The notes beneath the pieces are model-generated. The model made no database searches. It had not been told where the DNA came from and saw nothing but the letters and a program-made list of their open reading frames with translations. From Brevundimonas sp. G8 (GTDB taxonomy: Bacteria; Pseudomonadota; Alphaproteobacteria; Caulobacterales; Caulobacteraceae), in the NCBI RefSeq assembly GCF_902506205.1, contig NZ_LR732816.1:345104-409103 (forward strand): a DNA stretch of 64,000 bases. Direction: 5' to 3'. The translations under genes and the position numbers were made by a program. Below, one piece after another: positions 51,901-60,378 of the stretch (positions within the stretch are counted from its first letter, which is position 1; every line of letters begins with the position of its first letter).

Positions 51901-53050
51901 CGTTGACGCTCACGCCGCCGGCTTGGCTGGCGATGTCGATGACCGCCGAGTTGTCGCCGGCGGTGAAGGCGTTGCCGGTGCTGACCGAGGCGTCCCCGTT
52001 GATCGCGCGCACCTCGATGGCGTTGGCGTTGGCGCCGCCGGTGCCGACGAAGAAGCCGCTGTTGGTGACCGTCACGCTGTCGCCCGAGGCGGCGATGGCG
52101 CGCGAACCGTCGCCGTCAGCGGTGGCTGCGGCGACGTCGACAAACACAGCGCCGCTGGTCGAGGTCACGTCGATGGCGTCGGAGTTGGCGCCGGTCGTCT
52201 GGGCCTGGAACACATCCACGCGGATATCGCCGATGGCGGTCGTGGCGTGAATGCCGTCCGATCCTGCACCCGAGGTGATGACCGCATCGCCGCCGTTGCC
52301 GATGGTGACGTCGCCGAAGGTGGTGTCGGCTGAAACCCCCGTGGCGTTGTCGCCTTCGGTGATGACGGTCGAAGAGGTGATGGCGATGTCGCCGCTGTCG
52401 CTCTGGGCCGTCACGCCAGCGGCGTTGTCGCCAGCCGTCACGACCGTGAACGTATTGATGTCGATGTCGCCGAGGTCGGTCGAGGCATCGACGCCGTTGG
52501 CGCCATCGCCGCTGGTGCTGATCGTGCCCGCGTCGATGGTGACAGCGCCTTCGGAAGACGAGCCGACCACGCCGATGGCGTTTTCACCCGTGGTCGTCAC
52601 CGACCCAATGTTCAGGTTGATGTCGCCGACGTTGGTGGCGGACAGGATGCCGAACCCGCCATCCGAATCCGTTGTGATGCTTGCGCCCGCCCCGTTCAGG
52701 GTAAAGGCTGCATTGCCGAAGTCGAACAGCAGGACGCCGATATTCAGGGTCCCTGAGGTGTCGATGGCGACGCCGTCATCCAGGTTCACCGTCAGGGGAT
52801 CGGGCGTGAAATAGCTAATGCCATTGGGATAGGGATTGCCTGCGGCGGTGCAGGTCACCTCACCGCCACCCGCAGGCGCAGCGCCGCATTCGTCCTGGGC
52901 CAGGACCGGCGTCGCCACGAATGCCGTCAGCCCAGCCAACGCGAGCACGCCGCCGCCAAGAATACTGCCGAGCTTGAGCCTGGCACGGCTGGAAGCGGGC
53001 GTCCAGGCAGGCGAAAAGACAGCGACGGGGCGGCGCAGTTGGGTGATCAT
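48980..53050 (-). CDS. Autotransporter (type Va) with repetitive passenger
   Basis: 1356 residues from ATG 53050, which has AGGAAA upstream; a longer frame from 53131 lacks support. An extended signal region (about 1-52) ends at ATPVLA/QDEC. The passenger (about 55-1050) repeats a unit like TTSGDNAxGVxAxSxxGDVTI with a period of about 26 residues, predicting a beta-helix. A linker leads to the C-terminal autotransporter barrel (about 1090-1356: AQGYGGTEGQDQVRGF...), ending in RVGARWSF. It would display a beta-helical fibre on the cell surface, probably an adhesin; no catalytic domain is seen. Confidence 0.92.
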   Translation of the reverse strand: MITQLRRPVAVFSPAWTPASSRARLKLGSILGGGVLALAGLTAFVATPVLAQDECGAAPAGGGEVTCTAAGNPYPNGISYFTPDPLTVNLDDGVAIDTSGTLNIGVLLFDFGNAAFTLNGAGASITTDSDGGFGILSATNVGDINLNIGSVTTTGENAIGVVGSSSEGAVTIDAGTISTSGDGANGVDASTDLGDIDINTFTVVTAGDNAAGVTAQSDSGDIAITSSTVITEGDNATGVSADTTFGDVTIGNGGDAVITSGAGSDGIHATTAIGDIRVDVFQAQTTGANSDAIDVTSTSGAVFVDVAAATADGDGSRAIAASGDSVTVTNSGFFVGTGGANANAIEVRAINGDASVSTGNAFTAGDNSAVIDIASQAGGVSVNAGSLTTSGVGAVGVRAATGSAGNPFFGIPGSVGGPIDVTAASVRTSGDNSAGVTTTADFGAETTINVVEVTTDGDNAPAVIARAAGDGSIDITADTVTTNGELSRGIDAEATGTGDVSIAAGSVTTNGLSGPSFFFLPDGSAIRAATASGDIVVTADSVSTQGASAEGVDAQSQSGNIAVDVGMASTTGAGANGVTALINPLGIAGGGGDIVVAADTVSTTGDNSVGILASTTAGGTVNVDAGTVTTSGFAARGIEASAFGDVNVAFDSVTTNNLFATGVQAFSNTGDVTVIGGALTTNSAVVTGIDASTDGPGNVLVDVDTVTTTGTGSAAGIVASSTSGDVTVNANTVSTLGDSLFGGTSVGILTASDTGAVLINAGRVTAAGVGTGAIQASTTGAGPITINTSGVISSAQGTAILLNSGGTAQVNVAAGSSVNGSIAGIDSTAIGGATIVNAGTIGSTGGFAINAIGGAATIRNTGVVNGRLHLTNNADTFANNAGGVFNASGTSDFGAGADSFTNAGVLTAFSSATFNGLETFSNTGLIDLRDGAAGDVLTLTGTAFNGGAGSQVGLDVNLATGTADRLVIGAASGVTSLLLADAAPGAAPNLNLTGILLVDAASATAGNFVLGGQTDFGFNRLNLVFDAPTANFLLVTTPDTETFEIGRVGVAVSNAWNQSADAWSARMTELRDVAGSGAQPRSDGFEMWAQGYGGTEGQDQVRGFTLGGVTTSNDLSYDQDFFGFQFGGDIQRTMGSATVLFGLTGGVGQSDMELASGNHIDLQGGNLGAYAAVNVGGFFANGLVKADRFSVTVNALTAAFRDEVDGTSYGAKGEVGYHFDAGSFFVEPVATLAYSDADIDDLTVPGGVFTFDDLKSLRGEAGVRMGGTFGSAGGMRYQPFIGVFAVKEFEGNGLTTFTSGTTVFGNEEIEPDTYGKVSLGLNLLDQDGVNLFVRGDAAFAGDATGGSIRVGARWSF

Positions 53051-54140
53051 TTCGGCGTTTCCTGACCGACGCTCTCGGTTTCCCCTACGAAAACCCGCGC
53101 CTGTTGGAGTAGCTACGTCTCCCGCCGCCAAAGAGATGTCTGCAAATGGAAATATTCCTGCCTTTATTCAAATGGGAAAGCTTGACCTTATCAGGACCCC
53201 TGCCGGTAATTCTATTTATGCCACGCCCAAATTGATCGTTTGCAAGATTTTCTACTGCAAGCTTCACCGATAGACATACGAGAGGCAAGGAAGTCGACGA
53301 AACGGGCGGTCTGACGCGGAAATCATGAGCCCCGGCCCTGATACAATGGGAGCGATGAGAGATACCTCCGACAAGCTGCTAAAAAAAAGCTGCGTCCATC
53401 TTGGGTTCTGCAGCTCCGTTGCGGATGGTCAACCGCTGCACGTCGATCAGTTCCTTCGTGAGTTCGGCGTTCTGACCCACGATGAGATCGCCGACGCCAT
53501 ATTCAACGTAGAGGGCTGAGACCCAGATGGCTCAGAGGCGAACTTTTCGGTCCAGCATGCGTGGTGCATTCATTCGGCACATAGGCGGGGCCGAAGTGGT
53601 CCAGGAGGAGACTCACCAAAGTTCGGCTAAGGCTCGGTTTGCGACGAATGTCCCGGTCCACCAGCGGATACTCAGGCGGGGCGACCATCCAGCCCGAAAG
53701 CGGACTCTCGGATTGGCCGAAATGAGCCACGAGCGACATAGCTGCCGATCTGAGATCGATGTCTGTTGCTGACTCAAGGCGCTCATGGCGACGTCCGCTT
53801 TTGGGCAAGGCGTTGATGAGCGGCCGAATACGCGAGTCGGATGTCGGCGACTTCACCAACTACGTTGTCTAGAGCGTCACGACGCGTTGTGGCAGGCGAG
53901 GGCAAGCGTTGCGCCTAAGCGCCATTCAGAGAAACTAGACTGCCGCACGAGTCCGAATTGCTCCCTACGCCGACTTAGCCGGACCCTAACACTGATGGCC
54001 ATTATCACCACCTTGAATGGCGTCGCCTGTCTTGAGAAGAGGCTATGGCGTGAAGGCCAGCGTCCGAGGCGAATTGGCACAGGTCAACGTGGCGGATGCG
54101 GCGCCGCCTGCGCGTCTACAGCCGAGCCAGCCCCTGAGGT
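53051..54140. other. 1.1-kb region with little coding signal
   Basis: 53140-53290 is AT-rich relative to its surroundings and probably holds the autotransporter promoter. From 53290 to 54140 the frames are short and compositionally unlike the rest. A minus frame 53503-53859 has no recognisable domain. One small plus frame is listed separately. The stretch looks like decayed sequence. Confidence 0.5.
53325..53519 (+). CDS. Possible small protein, unknown
   Basis: At most 64 residues, or 54 if it starts at ATG 53355. The C-terminal part (HVDQFLREFGVLTHDEIADAIFNVEG) looks protein-like and amphipathic. No Shine-Dalgarno is convincing and no family is recognised. A run of eight A's lies inside the frame near 53380. 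Confidence 0.25.
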   Translation: MSPGPDTMGAMRDTSDKLLKKSCVHLGFCSSVADGQPLHVDQFLREFGVLTHDEIADAIFNVEG

Positions 54141-54845
54141 TCAGTTTGTCAGCTGAAAACTCAGTCTCAGGGCGCCGGTGATGCCCTTGACGCCCATGCG
54201 CATGCAGATGGCGCGTAGGTGGGCGCGGACGGTGTGGATCGACATGTCCATCTTGCGCCCGATATCCTTGGGCGCCTCCCCCTGGGTCAGGTGGGCCAAG
54301 ACCGAAATCTCGGCGCGGGTCAGGCCGAAGATGGCGCGCAACGGCTCCATGCCCTCGGCGCCCATACAGTGTGCGGGTCGCGCCGTTGCGAAGATGCGGC
54401 CCGCCGCATCCGGCGTCATCGCCAGATCAAGCAGACACCAGGCGTCGTCGCCCGCGCGAAGCAGCAACCGGCCCTGAGGTTGCCGACCTTCGATCAGGCG
54501 CGTCACCAGGACGTCGAACTCGGCGCGATTGCGGTGTGTGGCGCAAATGAAGGTCCCGCCTGAACCCAGCACGCCCGCGGCGATCGTGGCTCTGGCCTTG
54601 GCGTTGGCGCGAAGAACGCAGCCCTGAGGGTCCAGAACGAAGCGGGCGATGGCGTCATGTTCGAACCAGGCGGTGCAGTCCGCATGGGTCAGGGATGTCG
54701 GGTTTCGGGTCGGCATGAACGGCGTCAGACGTCGCGTTAGCGCCTCCTCCACGACCGGCAAGCTGGCAATACCATTTCTGCGCGGCGTCGCCGCCGTCTT
54801 CTCCTCATACATTCGCGCCACCCAGTGTTCGAAGGCCGAAATCAA
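54141..54845 (-). CDS. LuxR-type transcriptional regulator (pilus-flanking)
   Basis: 234 residues. The N-terminal part (about 60-150) is PAS-like (AIARFVLDPQGCVLRANAKAR). The C-terminal helix-turn-helix (about 168-225) has LTRAEISVLAHLTQGEAPKDIGRKMDMSIHTVRAHLRAICMRMGV. It resembles in layout the regulator at 60379-61035 on the other side of the pilus operon. It lies downstream of that operon on the same strand, 159 bp after its last gene. No upstream kinase is visible. Confidence 0.88.
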   Translation of the reverse strand: MISAFEHWVARMYEEKTAATPRRNGIASLPVVEEALTRRLTPFMPTRNPTSLTHADCTAWFEHDAIARFVLDPQGCVLRANAKARATIAAGVLGSGGTFICATHRNRAEFDVLVTRLIEGRQPQGRLLLRAGDDAWCLLDLAMTPDAAGRIFATARPAHCMGAEGMEPLRAIFGLTRAEISVLAHLTQGEAPKDIGRKMDMSIHTVRAHLRAICMRMGVKGITGALRLSFQLTN

Positions 54846-55004
54846 CCTTGGTTGTGGCTGTTGGCCTCACGCTTGATCTGTTGCAGTCAGAGGGTCGATG
54901 TCCTTCAAGTCTTAGCTCGGCCCAATGTGTTAAATACTGTTATCAGTTTGATGCTTAGGCCGTAATCGCCGCTATGGGCTAACTATAATGGGGTATGCCC
55001 GTCG

Positions 55005-55979
55005 TCAGTGAGGTGAAATGTCGATGGCGATCACGTCCTGATATCGACCGGCCATCTGATCCTTGACCTCGCCCAGGGTGAACAGCATTGGCAGAGACAT
55101 GCCTGCGAGGGTGCGCGGGGGATCGACGTCCTTGGTCCACGGCGCCGTCAAATCCACGGCGGCGCCGTCCAGTTCGACTGCGTAGGCGACGTTGGACTCC
55201 GTCTCCACATCGCCCTGGCGCCGCATTACGCCGCCATGCTCGGACTTGATCGAGATGACGGACGGCGCATTGGCGCGGACCTGGACGAAGATGCGCCGCG
55301 TCAGGCCGGTGGAGGCGTCGCCGAAATCCACCACCTCCACGCTGGAGCCGGACCCGAAAGCGCCGGCGGCGCCGGCCAGGTTCAGTTGCGCTCTGGGCGT
55401 GGAGACCAGCTGCATGCGCACCGGGATGGGGGCGAGCAAGGCCGTCCCATCGGCATCCTTGACCAACAGCTTGAGGTCGCTGGCGTAGGTTCCGGCGTCG
55501 GGCACGGCGTCCACGACGATGGTGGCGTCTAGCTGCGCCTGACCCGTCGCCTTGCCGGCGAGGGTGTAGCGGAAGACTCCAGGCTCTACGTCGGAGGTCT
55601 GAAGCCCGGACGCTTCTCGCGCGCGGAACTGCACACCCACCCCGCCCAGGGCCAGGCTGGAGACGGCCGCTCCGCCGTCGTCCACGAAGGACAGCCGCAA
55701 CTCGCAGGCCTCGTCGTCCTGGTTCTTCAGGCCCAGGTCGATGGCGCCGCTGGACGGGCCGATAGCGAAGGGGTTGTAGTTGATGACCACCGTGCTGGGG
55801 CTCTGGCTCATGGCTAGGTCGCAGGCTCTCGCGTCCGATGCCGCCAGGGCCAGGACCGCCGCCAGGGCTAGTGACACAGCGAGCGTAAAAGTGTCGGACC
55901 AAGTCAGGGCTGGCGTCTTGTGGTTCTCTGGCTCCTTGCGGCTACGGCGGCGGCTGAGACGTGCGGATTTCGCCGACAT
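55005..55979 (-). CDS. Csu-type pilus spore-coat-U domain protein, probable tip subunit
   Basis: 324 residues. A hydrophobic leader at about 30-52 ends ASDARA/CDLAM. Two similar halves of beta-sandwich character follow: about 53-180 with FRYTLAGKATGQAQLDATIV, and 190-324 ending MAGRYQDVIAIDISPH. This is the layout of spore coat protein U-domain tip adhesins of Csu-type pili. It overlaps the usher gene by 38 nt and is last in the operon, the usual place of the tip adhesin. The N-terminal extension before the leader may indicate a later start. Confidence 0.75.
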   Translation of the reverse strand: MSAKSARLSRRRSRKEPENHKTPALTWSDTFTLAVSLALAAVLALAASDARACDLAMSQSPSTVVINYNPFAIGPSSGAIDLGLKNQDDEACELRLSFVDDGGAAVSSLALGGVGVQFRAREASGLQTSDVEPGVFRYTLAGKATGQAQLDATIVVDAVPDAGTYASDLKLLVKDADGTALLAPIPVRMQLVSTPRAQLNLAGAAGAFGSGSSVEVVDFGDASTGLTRRIFVQVRANAPSVISIKSEHGGVMRRQGDVETESNVAYAVELDGAAVDLTAPWTKDVDPPRTLAGMSLPMLFTLGEVKDQMAGRYQDVIAIDISPH

Positions 55980-58551
55980 CGACTGTTCCTTCCACTTTCT
56001 CGGGAATGGTGAATTCGCCCACCACTGCGTCCTGGATCAGCAGGCGATAGCGACCGGGGGCCAGGCCGTCGGCGACGAATCGCCCCGAGCGGTTGGTAAA
56101 GAAGGGCTTGCCCTCCGCATCGTCCGGGGCGCCGACCGCCTGGATGACGCCGCCGGCCAGGGCGACCGGCCCGCTGGCGGACATCAGGACGCCGCGCGCG
56201 GTGCGCGACGCCTCGCTGCCGACGACGAAGCGATAGCCGTTGCCGAAGCCGGGGAAGATGTTGATGACGCCGCTGCCCAGATCATAGCCTTGGGGCAGGG
56301 GATCGGCCTCGATCTCGTAGCGATTGACGCCGTAGCCGCGATCCAGGCCGACCAGCGCGGGACCCAGCCACCCGCTATGCGCGACCGTATAGCCGCTGGA
56401 ATCCGTCAGGTTGATGCGGGAGCGGGACAGGGTCGGGTGGGGCGTGGCGATGACGAAGCCTTCGCGGGCCGAACGCCCCACGCCGAACGCCCCGTCGGCA
56501 TAGCCGATCATCGTCGACAGCCGCCACAGCGATTCCTGGCGGGTGACGCCGCCCGGTTCGGACGACACCAGCCGGTTGGACACAAGCTCAGCGTCGAACC
56601 GATTGTTGATGTAGCGCAGGTCGGCCGTGACCGCCTGGTTGGTGCGATCCTGCGACAGCCGCACGTCGCCACTCAGGTCGTTGAGACGACCGGATGAGGC
56701 GCGCGATACGCCCACCTCGCGAAAATCCTTGTCGGTGTCGTAACGTGCTGTGCTGCTCCAGCGACCGCCGAAGCGCGACGTTAAGGTCAGGCCGAAGCGA
56801 TCCTCGTCGCGACCGTCGTCCGTTGACCCTCTCTGCCAGACCAGATTGACCGCGAACCGGCGGAAAGTACGACCCAGCGCCAAGCTGTAATCGGTGCGGT
56901 TCTTGCGTTCGCGGCCCTTTACGAAGGCGGCCCCGCCGCTGATCGAATAGTCGCGAAAACGCACCAGCAGCCGCGCGGCGGCGCGCCATTTTTCGCTGTT
57001 GAAAGCGGACGGGTCGAAGGCGCTCTGAAAATAGCGGCTGGTCGCCTGGGCCGACGCCACCAGGCGCGCATCGGCGTTCTTGCCCAGCGTGCTTTCGAGA
57101 AGATAATCGACCGAGGCGACATACCCGTTCGTTCCTGTGTCGCCATTATGGCTGGCGGCGCCGCTGAGCTGGACCAGGCCCAGCTTGGATCCCCATGTCG
57201 CCATCGCGCCGGCCTGGCCCTTGCGGTCGGCGATCTGGGCGTTGGCGCCGACCGTCACAACATCGGACAGGCCCTTGCGGACAAAGCCGCTGGCGGCCAG
57301 CGTCGAGCCGTACTGAAGATTTCCGCCTTCTTCCAGCACCCCGGCCGAGACCCCGAAGTCCACCACGCCGCAGTCCAGAAGGCCGGCGCCGCCGAACAGG
57401 TCGAACACGGCGATCTCGCGCTGGCCGTTGTCGTCCTCGACCAGCAGGCGAACCGTATTGGCTCCCTGTGCGAAGGGAAAATCGCCGATGGAATAGGGGC
57501 CGGCATCCAGGCGGATCCGCTCCACCACCACGCCGTTGACCTCGACGACGACCAGGGCCGGGCGGTCAAGGATGAACTGGCGGCGACCTGCGGGGCGCAC
57601 GTTCTGGAAGGGACGGATCGTGGAATAGGCTCGTGCGGCCGACAGCCCCAGGAACCGCTGCGACCCCTGAAAACTGTCGATGGGGGGCGCGAACTCGCCG
57701 GCGGTCAGACGCACGGCGGATTTGAAGATGTCCTTGGTCAGGCGGATTTCGCGGCGCTGCCAGCGGCCTTGGTTGTTGCTGCCGTCATAGTCGACTCCTG
57801 TGGTCAGGGTGACTCCGTCGAAGCCGCCGAGGTTGGCGAACATGTCGATCCCGCCCTGAAGCGGCGAAAACCGGCTTTCGGTATGGGAATAGAGCTGGGC
57901 CAGGGCGATGTTCGCGCCGGCCGAGAAGTTCGCCGGCTGATCGAAGGCGGCGGGGTCGATCACCGGGTTCTGGGAGAAACCGACATCGCGCCGCGCCCGA
58001 CTTTCTGGTGTGGAGGTGGCTACGAAGGTCAGGGAGAGGGGATCGAAGGTCAGGGAGAAGCCGTCGCTGGCCAGGTCCGCCATATCGACCTTCGTCTGAG
58101 TCGCGATCCGGCCTGACAGGGTGGTGAGGAGGTCAGGCCCGACCTGAGGCCGCAACAGGTCAAGCAGGGCTCTCGCGTCCACCAGCCCCTGGCCCTGATT
58201 GTCGACCGCGCCGCTGATGTCGCCCAGATATTTGCCGTCCAAGGTCAGCGGCCCCTGGATCGGCGTGAAGACCGAGGAGGGCCTGACCGAAGGAGACTGG
58301 TCCTGAGCGGGGGGCGTTGCGGATGGGGGCGGAGCCGGGGTGTCCGCAGCACCACCGGAGCCTTCGTTTCGCTCGATCGCGACGATGGCGGAATAGTCAT
58401 GGGGCGCCGTACGCATGACCTCGTCGGTCAACTGGATCGGCCCGGCGTGCGCCACGGTGGCCAGGCCACCGCCCATGCAGGCGACGGCGCCGATGCGGCG
58501 GAATGCGGTTCGCGCGCCGGACCGCCCGCCCTTAAAGGACTTGCGGGCCAT
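55942..58551 (-). CDS. Outer-membrane fimbrial usher
   Basis: 869 residues. The N-terminal part has a signal region (about 1-36), a Pro-rich stretch (about 70-95) and an N-terminal domain. The barrel and middle domain follow, with FQNVRPAGRRQFILDRPALV, VVVERIRLDAGPYSIGDFPF and GQREIAVFDLFGG, typical of usher plug and N-domain boundaries. The C-terminal domains end in EFTIPEKVEGTVDVG. It threads chaperone-bound pilin subunits through the outer membrane. It is 9 bp after the chaperone gene and overlaps the tip gene. Confidence 0.92.
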   Translation of the reverse strand: MARKSFKGGRSGARTAFRRIGAVACMGGGLATVAHAGPIQLTDEVMRTAPHDYSAIVAIERNEGSGGAADTPAPPPSATPPAQDQSPSVRPSSVFTPIQGPLTLDGKYLGDISGAVDNQGQGLVDARALLDLLRPQVGPDLLTTLSGRIATQTKVDMADLASDGFSLTFDPLSLTFVATSTPESRARRDVGFSQNPVIDPAAFDQPANFSAGANIALAQLYSHTESRFSPLQGGIDMFANLGGFDGVTLTTGVDYDGSNNQGRWQRREIRLTKDIFKSAVRLTAGEFAPPIDSFQGSQRFLGLSAARAYSTIRPFQNVRPAGRRQFILDRPALVVVEVNGVVVERIRLDAGPYSIGDFPFAQGANTVRLLVEDDNGQREIAVFDLFGGAGLLDCGVVDFGVSAGVLEEGGNLQYGSTLAASGFVRKGLSDVVTVGANAQIADRKGQAGAMATWGSKLGLVQLSGAASHNGDTGTNGYVASVDYLLESTLGKNADARLVASAQATSRYFQSAFDPSAFNSEKWRAAARLLVRFRDYSISGGAAFVKGRERKNRTDYSLALGRTFRRFAVNLVWQRGSTDDGRDEDRFGLTLTSRFGGRWSSTARYDTDKDFREVGVSRASSGRLNDLSGDVRLSQDRTNQAVTADLRYINNRFDAELVSNRLVSSEPGGVTRQESLWRLSTMIGYADGAFGVGRSAREGFVIATPHPTLSRSRINLTDSSGYTVAHSGWLGPALVGLDRGYGVNRYEIEADPLPQGYDLGSGVINIFPGFGNGYRFVVGSEASRTARGVLMSASGPVALAGGVIQAVGAPDDAEGKPFFTNRSGRFVADGLAPGRYRLLIQDAVVGEFTIPEKVEGTVDVGEIRTSQPPP

Positions 58552-58560
58552 CGCCCGCCC

Positions 58561-59310
58561 TTAAAGCAGCACGATGGAAGCGGTGAGGTCGCCGGATGCC
58601 GAGGCGGCGAGGGCCGCCGGTATCTTCACCTGACGCGTGGCGCCGCCGGCGATCACACTGACCTGACCGACATCGACGTCTGCGGCCGGTACTTCGTGCG
58701 ACTGTCCGTCTGCGGTCTTCAGAATGATCTTGGACTCCCGGACATAGGCGAAGCCCGTGCCCGAGTTGTGGGCGGTCAGGATAACGTCGCCGTTCGCCGC
58801 GCGCGATACCGCGGTGACTTCCAACTCGGCGCGCGCGCGGGGCGGGGCCACGAAGACATAGGTGTTGATTGTGAAGGCGACCTGGACATCGGCCCCGGCT
58901 CCGCCTTCGGTGGGGGTCGTCTGCATGTTGATCGGCAGCTGAGCCGCTCGGACGAGATACATTCGTCCTTCCTCCGCAGCGTCGCCGGTATAGCGGACCT
59001 GGATCACCTGTTCGCGATTGGGCGGGATGACGGACTGGACGGGAAAGACCGCGATATCCTTGTCCTCTTCGACCAGGGAACGGGCGCCGGTTTCGTCCAC
59101 CTGCATACGATAGGTTTCGATCTCGACAGTGGCTGGTGTCGCGCTGGTGTTCCTGACGGTCATACGATAGCTGGATCCGCCGCCGGACGGTGTGATCTTG
59201 GACACCATGGGCGAGACGTCCATGGCCTTGGCTGGCGTCGTCGTTCCTGTCATCAGAACTGTCGTCAGGGCCGTTGCGGCCATCAGCGTAGCGAATGCAC
59301 GACGTGTCAT
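58561..59310 (-). CDS. Periplasmic pilus chaperone (PapD-like)
   Basis: 249 residues from ATG 59310; the longer frame from 59481 would run back into the pilin gene. Signal peptide about 1-29 (TTPAKA). Two immunoglobulin-like domains: MTVRNTSATPATVEIETYRM...IPPNREQVIQVRY and a second with AHNSGTGFAYVRESKI...VIAGGATRQVKIP. It carries pilin subunits to the usher. It follows the pilin gene after a 29-bp gap and a hairpin. Confidence 0.9.
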   Translation of the reverse strand: MTRRAFATLMAATALTTVLMTGTTTPAKAMDVSPMVSKITPSGGGSSYRMTVRNTSATPATVEIETYRMQVDETGARSLVEEDKDIAVFPVQSVIPPNREQVIQVRYTGDAAEEGRMYLVRAAQLPINMQTTPTEGGAGADVQVAFTINTYVFVAPPRARAELEVTAVSRAANGDVILTAHNSGTGFAYVRESKIILKTADGQSHEVPAADVDVGQVSVIAGGATRQVKIPAALAASASGDLTASIVLL

Positions 59311-59339
59311 TGGTTGCCCCCGTATCCTGTCAGAATTCC

Positions 59340-59981
59340 TCAATAAAGAAGCAGGGGACCGACCGAAGTCGGCCCCCTTTTTCGCTGCAATCCGGCAGGA
59401 TCGAGCGAGAAGGTGAAGATTTCCGTATAGGTGCCAGCCGGAGCCGAGGCGGCGCCTGGACCCGAGGGAGAGGCGGCGCAACCCGAGGAGCCGGGGTTGG
59501 TCGGATCGCCCTGCGTTCCACCCAGACCGCTGCCACCGGGTACGTTGTAGCAGAGGTTCAGGAACAGATCGCCGTAGATGCCGTCAGCCAGTTTCTGGCT
59601 GTAGCCGCCCGAGTTGGTGACCATAGCCGGCTTGCCAGGATAGGTGTCGGTCGCGGCGAAGCCCAGGCTTGGGATTTCTGGCACGGACAGATCCCAGTCG
59701 TAGTTGATCAGCTTGCCGGCCGCCGACTTGAAGTCGCCGTTGGCGGCGCTCGAAGTCAGCTTGGCGCCGGTCGCCGCATTGCACGACATCCGCAATGTGG
59801 TGACCTTTTGACGTGCGCCGTTGGCGACTGCGACGTTCCCGCCTGCAACATTGGCCAGGCCGATGCCGCAGAAGTTGGTCACGCTGGTCGAGACGGTCAC
59901 GTTGGTCTGAGCGCTCGACACGGCCGGCATCACCAGCAAGGCCGCGGCGGCAGTCGCCGCCGCAATAAGATAGGTCCGCAT
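59340..59981 (-). CDS. Csu-type major pilin (spore coat U domain)
   Basis: 213 residues, signal peptide about 1-24 (AVSSA/Q), GGAGG 8 nt before the ATG. Cysteines (FCGIG, MSCNA, NLCYN, SGCAA) and the pattern TVTNFCGIG...YSQKLADGIYGDLFLNLCY...AGTYTEIFTFSLDPAG fit spore coat protein U pilins. The last ~14 codons (after DPAG) encode the terminator-like hairpin itself, so the natural C-terminus may have been extended. First gene of the pilus operon. Confidence 0.85.
   Translation of the reverse strand: MRTYLIAAATAAAALLVMPAVSSAQTNVTVSTSVTNFCGIGLANVAGGNVAVANGARQKVTTLRMSCNAATGAKLTSSAANGDFKSAAGKLINYDWDLSVPEIPSLGFAATDTYPGKPAMVTNSGGYSQKLADGIYGDLFLNLCYNVPGGSGLGGTQGDPTNPGSSGCAASPSGPGAASAPAGTYTEIFTFSLDPAGLQRKRGPTSVGPLLLY
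59354..59377. terminator. Hairpin at the 3' end of the pilin gene
   Basis: GGGGACCGAC and GTCGGCCCCC with a CGAA loop. On the plus strand it is followed by TTTTT (59378-59382); on the minus strand by TGCTTCTTTATT, a weaker tail. It lies inside the last codons of the pilin gene and before the chaperone gene. It could lower transcription into the chaperone-usher genes or protect pilin mRNA. Confidence 0.6.
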
Positions 59982-60378
59982 AATAAATCCTCCAGCTTTT
60001 CAATAATGTGCCCACCCAAGGAGATCGGAAGGGGCCACAATGTCGTGGCGTCACCATCTATTCACCGCTGGAGGCGGCGCTACATCGTCAAAGAAACTAT
60101 CGATTATTGTCTAGTTAATTTTCGCATCGTTATTGCGAGAGGGAATGCAAAAACGAAGCTGTTCCATGATCTCGGCGTAAAAAGACGGGCGCCAGCCTTC
60201 TAGAACGGAGCAGATTGCGCCGTATTCGCAGGCGTCAATCTCTCCCCAAACTCGGGTATGTCAATTGTCCGTGGGGTTGGATACGACAATGGGGTGAACT
60301 GTGCCCGTTGAATGCTCGACCGCCGAAATGGCTGTTTACAGTTCGAGCGCAGAGGTCCGGTCATAAGGGAGGGCTGCG
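59982..60378. other. Divergent regulatory region between pilin operon and luxR-type gene
   Basis: 397 bp with no gene. 60095-60170 is strongly AT-rich (GATTATTGTCTAGTTAATTT) for this genome and probably contains the promoters of both divergent units. The site GTCAATTGTC is near 60260. I could not define -35/-10 boxes with confidence. Confidence 0.5.

Noticed and set aside
50067..52333. Long plus-strand frames (727 and 629 residues) across the autotransporter
   Set aside because: Shadows of the repetitive passenger; they are repetitive only because the real gene is.
53051..53140. c-di-GMP or other riboswitch in the autotransporter leader
   Set aside because: The GGGGAAACC-type motifs do not fit any riboswitch consensus I know.
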